From Pseudocitrobacter faecalis (GTDB taxonomy: Bacteria; Pseudomonadota; Gammaproteobacteria; Enterobacterales; Enterobacteriaceae), in assembly GCA_003315335.1 (NCBI GenBank), contig QNRL01000006.1, positions 62,001 through 126,000 on the forward strand: a DNA stretch of 64,000 nucleotides, read 5' to 3'. The notes below the pieces were generated by a model. The model saw only the letters and a program-made list of their open reading frames with translations, was not told where the DNA came from and ran no database searches. Position 1 is the stretch's first letter. Each line of letters opens with the position of its first letter. The position numbers and the translations under genes are program-made. Positions 61,794-64,000 of this stretch are shown piece by piece.

Positions 61794-62009
61794 AGATATT
61801 TTCAGGGCGTCAAAACAAGATGTGATCTGTGGCAGGTTCTGCAGTTTGATGAGAAACATCTGTAACTGAGTAACATCACACAAAAAAGAATAATGAATGA
61901 GGATTATGGCAGAACGATTAATTGCCGATTATGTTCAAAGTAGACACCGTCTACGCTTTAAATTGTATAGCGTGCTCACTATCGACAGCGTGAATTTGAG
62001 GTTACGGCT

Positions 62010-62339
62010 ATGTTCCTGAATTACTTTGCGCTTGGCATTCTGATCTTTGTTTTCCTGGTTATCTTTTACGGCATTATTATTATTCACGATATTCCCTACA
62101 TGATTGCGAAGGCACGCAATCATCCCCACGCCGATGCGATTCATGTCGCGGGCTGGGTGAGTCTTTTTACCTTACACGTTCTCTGGCCGTTTCTGTGGAT
62201 CTGGGCGACGCTTTATCGCCCCGATCGCGGCTGGGGAATGCAACATCCTCCCGCGTATGAAGGTGAAGATGCGCTGCGACAACGCGTTGAAGAGCTTGAA
62301 AAACAACTGAAAAAAATGCAAACGCCTTCAGGGGAATAG
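62010..62339 (+). CDS. yibI: DUF3302 inner-membrane protein YibI
   Basis: Protein of 109 residues with two membrane spans (about residues 5-28 and 48-70) and a charged C-terminal helix ([18 protein letters not shown]). It matches E. coli YibI in position, divergent from mtlA and just upstream of yibH. A YibI-type partner commonly accompanies HlyD-like proteins lacking a dedicated pump. It ends 5 bp before yibH, so the two form an operon. Confidence 0.9.
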   Translation: MFLNYFALGILIFVFLVIFYGIIIIHDIPYMIAKARNHPHADAIHVAGWVSLFTLHVLWPFLWIWATLYRPDRGWGMQHPPAYEGEDALRQRVEELEKQLKKMQTPSGE

Positions 62340-62344
62340 CCATC

Positions 62345-63481
62345 ATGGATCTGCTAATTATATTGACCTACGTCGCGCTGGCATGGGCGATTTTTAAGAT
62401 ATTCAGGATCCCGGTAAATAAATGGACGGTGCCTACCGCCGTATTAGGCGGGGTATTTATTGTCGGTGCGCTGATATTAGGGATGAACTATAACCACCCC
62501 TATACCTTTCAGGCACAGAAGGCGGTTATCTCTATTCCGATTACCCCTCAGGTGACCGGCGTGGTGAGTGAGGTGACAAATAAACATAACCAGCTAATTA
62601 AAAAAGGCGAGGTGCTGTTTAAAATAGACCCGACACGCTACCAGGCGCGCGTTGACCGACTTCAGGCTGATTTAGTCACGGCGGTGCACAATACGCAGGT
62701 ATTGAAAGGACAACTGGATGAAGCGCTGGCAAATACCACACGCGTTTCGGCAGAACGCGATCGTCTGTATAAAGATTATCAGCGATATTTGCAGGGAAGT
62801 AAGGCGCGGGTAAATCCGTTTTCAGAAAGCGATATCGACAACGCCCGACAAAACTATCTGGCGCAGGATGCATTAGTTAAAGCGTCGATTGCCGATCAGT
62901 CGCAAATTAAAAGCCAACTGGATAGCGTGGTGAACGGCGACCAGTCTCAGGTTGCCAGCCTGCGCGCGCAGCTTACGGAAGCCAAATTTAATCTCGATCA
63001 GACCATTATCCGCGCACCCAGTGACGGTTTCGCTACCCAGGTGCTGATCCGCCCCGGCACTTATGCCGCCGCGCTACCGCTGCGCCCGGTCATGGTGTTC
63101 GTGCCGGAGCAAAAACGCCAGATTGTGGCTCAGTTCAGACAAAACTCCCTGTTGCGATTAAAACCCGGCGATGAAGCGGAAGTGGTATTTAATGCGCTGC
63201 CGGGTCAGGTGTTTAGCGGAAAGTTGACCAGCATTCTGCCCGTTGTGCCCGGCGGTTCTTATCAGGCACAGGGTACGCTGCAGTCGCTCAATATTGTCCC
63301 CGGCACCGATGGCGTAATGGCGCTGATCGAGCTCCAGCCTGATGGGGAGGTGGACGCGCTACCAGATGGCATTTACGCTCAGGTGGCGGTCTATTCCGAT
63401 CACTTTGAGCACCTGTCGATAATGCGCAAAGTGCTGCTCAGAATGACAAGCTGGATGCACTATCTTTACCTCGATCATTGA
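62345..63481 (+). CDS. yibH: HlyD/EmrA-family membrane fusion protein YibH
   Basis: Periplasmic adaptor-type protein of 378 residues (same length as E. coli YibH). It has two N-terminal membrane segments (about 3-20 and 30-48), a biotinyl/lipoyl-like half ([20 protein letters not shown]), a long alpha-hairpin (about 100-215), the second lipoyl half ([20 protein letters not shown]) and a beta-barrel domain. Such proteins link an inner-membrane pump to an outer-membrane channel; here the only neighbour is YibI, so the transported compound is unknown. Confidence 0.93.
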   Translation: MDLLIILTYVALAWAIFKIFRIPVNKWTVPTAVLGGVFIVGALILGMNYNHPYTFQAQKAVISIPITPQVTGVVSEVTNKHNQLIKKGEVLFKIDPTRYQARVDRLQADLVTAVHNTQVLKGQLDEALANTTRVSAERDRLYKDYQRYLQGSKARVNPFSESDIDNARQNYLAQDALVKASIADQSQIKSQLDSVVNGDQSQVASLRAQLTEAKFNLDQTIIRAPSDGFATQVLIRPGTYAAALPLRPVMVFVPEQKRQIVAQFRQNSLLRLKPGDEAEVVFNALPGQVFSGKLTSILPVVPGGSYQAQGTLQSLNIVPGTDGVMALIELQPDGEVDALPDGIYAQVAVYSDHFEHLSIMRKVLLRMTSWMHYLYLDH

Positions 63482-63699
63482 GGGTAACTAACGTTGAATA
63501 TGCGACTGAGTATTGTAGAGAACACGCTGATGACATCATTTTCATCGGAAGCATAGGCACATTGAATTTTACAGGACTGATACAGAAAAAACGCTGAGAA
63601 TTGTATCGTGAAAGGGAATTCCATTTTCAATGTCGCCATGAAGCTACATAAAATATAGATGTTTTTCACCAGGATTTTATCTGTCTTCCGAACCTTCTT

Positions 63700-64000
63700 G
63701 TTCTAAATAAGTGTTGTTTTAACGCATGCGAGTTTCTGTTCTTCCATGGCCTACTTCAGTTGTTGAATATCTACCGTATCCAGGTTTATTTAGCTCTTTC
63801 AGCGGAAATTCATTTTCAAGTGCTTTTTGTAACCTTCCATGAATCCTCCTTTACTGCAAATAAATAATCACCATCCAGAGAAATGGTCTTCTCTGCAATA
63901 TCGTTTTGACATCCCATTGCATCTGTTGTGATGATTTTATTTTTTTATATCCAATAAGTTAATTAATTCTGGAATGGCTGTAATTTTCGTTCTCCTGCCC
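63700..64000 (-). pseudogene. remnant of ISAs1-family (H-repeat) transposase
   Basis: Read on the minus strand from the right edge, three frames together give a decayed DDE transposase of the ISAs1/H-rpt type: [16 protein letters not shown], then after a frame change and stop [17 protein letters not shown] and [10 protein letters not shown], then after another frame change [20 protein letters not shown] and TTEVGHGRTETRMR followed by a stop. The DAMGCQ and GHGR segments are family signatures. At least two frameshifts and stop codons make it non-functional. In E. coli, H-repeats accompany rhs loci, and rhsA lies next to yibH. The stretch 63482-63699 between yibH and this remnant shows no gene I can support. 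The pseudogene continues past the window edge. Confidence 0.82.

Larger units (their letters stand above)
61475..62009. promoter_or_regulatory. mtlA-yibI divergent regulatory region with CRP array
   Basis: This 535-bp gap has no supported gene. It carries four strong CRP sites (listed separately) and a fifth weak one (61821-61836, left half TGTGA only) within 220 bp upstream of mtlA. E. coli mtlA likewise has several CRP sites, which couple mannitol uptake to cAMP. The right part, toward yibI, shows no clear signal. Confidence 0.85.

Noticed and set aside
63475-63669. 64-codon open frame after yibH on the - strand
   Set aside because: No ribosome binding site or recognisable family; it lies beside the transposase remnant and might be decayed element sequence, but I cannot match it to the transposase C-terminus.

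Overview
The window is chromosomal DNA of a gammaproteobacterium of the family Enterobacteriaceae, close to Escherichia, Citrobacter and Enterobacter. Almost every gene has a recognisable E. coli counterpart of nearly the same length, and long runs keep the E. coli order (gmk-rpoZ-spoT-trmH-recG, rph-pyrE, rpmBG-mutM-coaD-waaA, the LPS core cluster, kbl-tdh, gpmI-envC-yibQ, secB-gpsA-cysE, lldPRD, mtlADR). The genus cannot be fixed from the sequence alone.

Layout. 1-8.6 kb: the 5' part of glpF, zapB, sbp, cdh, an SLC13-type permease, tpiA, yiiQ, yiiR, fpr and glpX; the order is permuted relative to E. coli K-12. 8.6-19.7 kb: the recG-trmH-spoT-rpoZ and gmk block (stringent response, RNA modification, nucleotide metabolism), ligB, yicG, yicC, rph and pyrE. 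19.7-20.9 kb: a compact retron inserted between pyrE and slmA, made of a predicted msr-msd RNA flanked by an 18-bp a1/a2 pairing and a 319-residue retron reverse transcriptase. It sits at the site known for E. coli retron Ec107. 20.9-27.5 kb: slmA, dut, coaBC, radC, rpmBG, mutM, coaD, waaA. 27.5-41.2 kb: the LPS core locus, with an RfaH-type JUMPstart/ops leader, waaQ-G-P, two GT8 transferases, waaY, an unassigned glycosyltransferase, waaZ and a WaaU-like heptosyltransferase, facing the opposing hldD-waaF-waaC-waaL operon. The distal part of this locus is AT-rich and looks exchanged. 41.4-52.7 kb: kbl-tdh, a waaH-like glycosyltransferase behind a consensus PmrA/BasR box, yibQ-envC-gpmI, yibN-grxC-secB-gpsA, cysE, trmL. 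52.7-63.5 kb: a 43-bp tandem repeat array, lldD-lldR-lldP with two LldR-type operators, yibL, yibT, mtlR-mtlD-mtlA with an array of CRP sites, and yibI-yibH. 63.7-64 kb: a decayed ISAs1/H-repeat transposase, entering what is an Rhs neighbourhood in E. coli.

The most notable item is the retron. It has both retron hallmarks (NAxxH and VTG), a YCDD active site, and an RNA whose repeats, branch-site motif and hairpins can be read directly. No separate effector gene is visible: the RT stop codon overlaps the slmA stop codon. Other points of interest are the permuted glp/sbp block, the unassigned LPS glycosyltransferase, the PmrA box at waaH, and a dispersed CCCTAACCCTCTCCC palindromic repeat family that also lies inside the mtlA-mtlD intercistronic gap.
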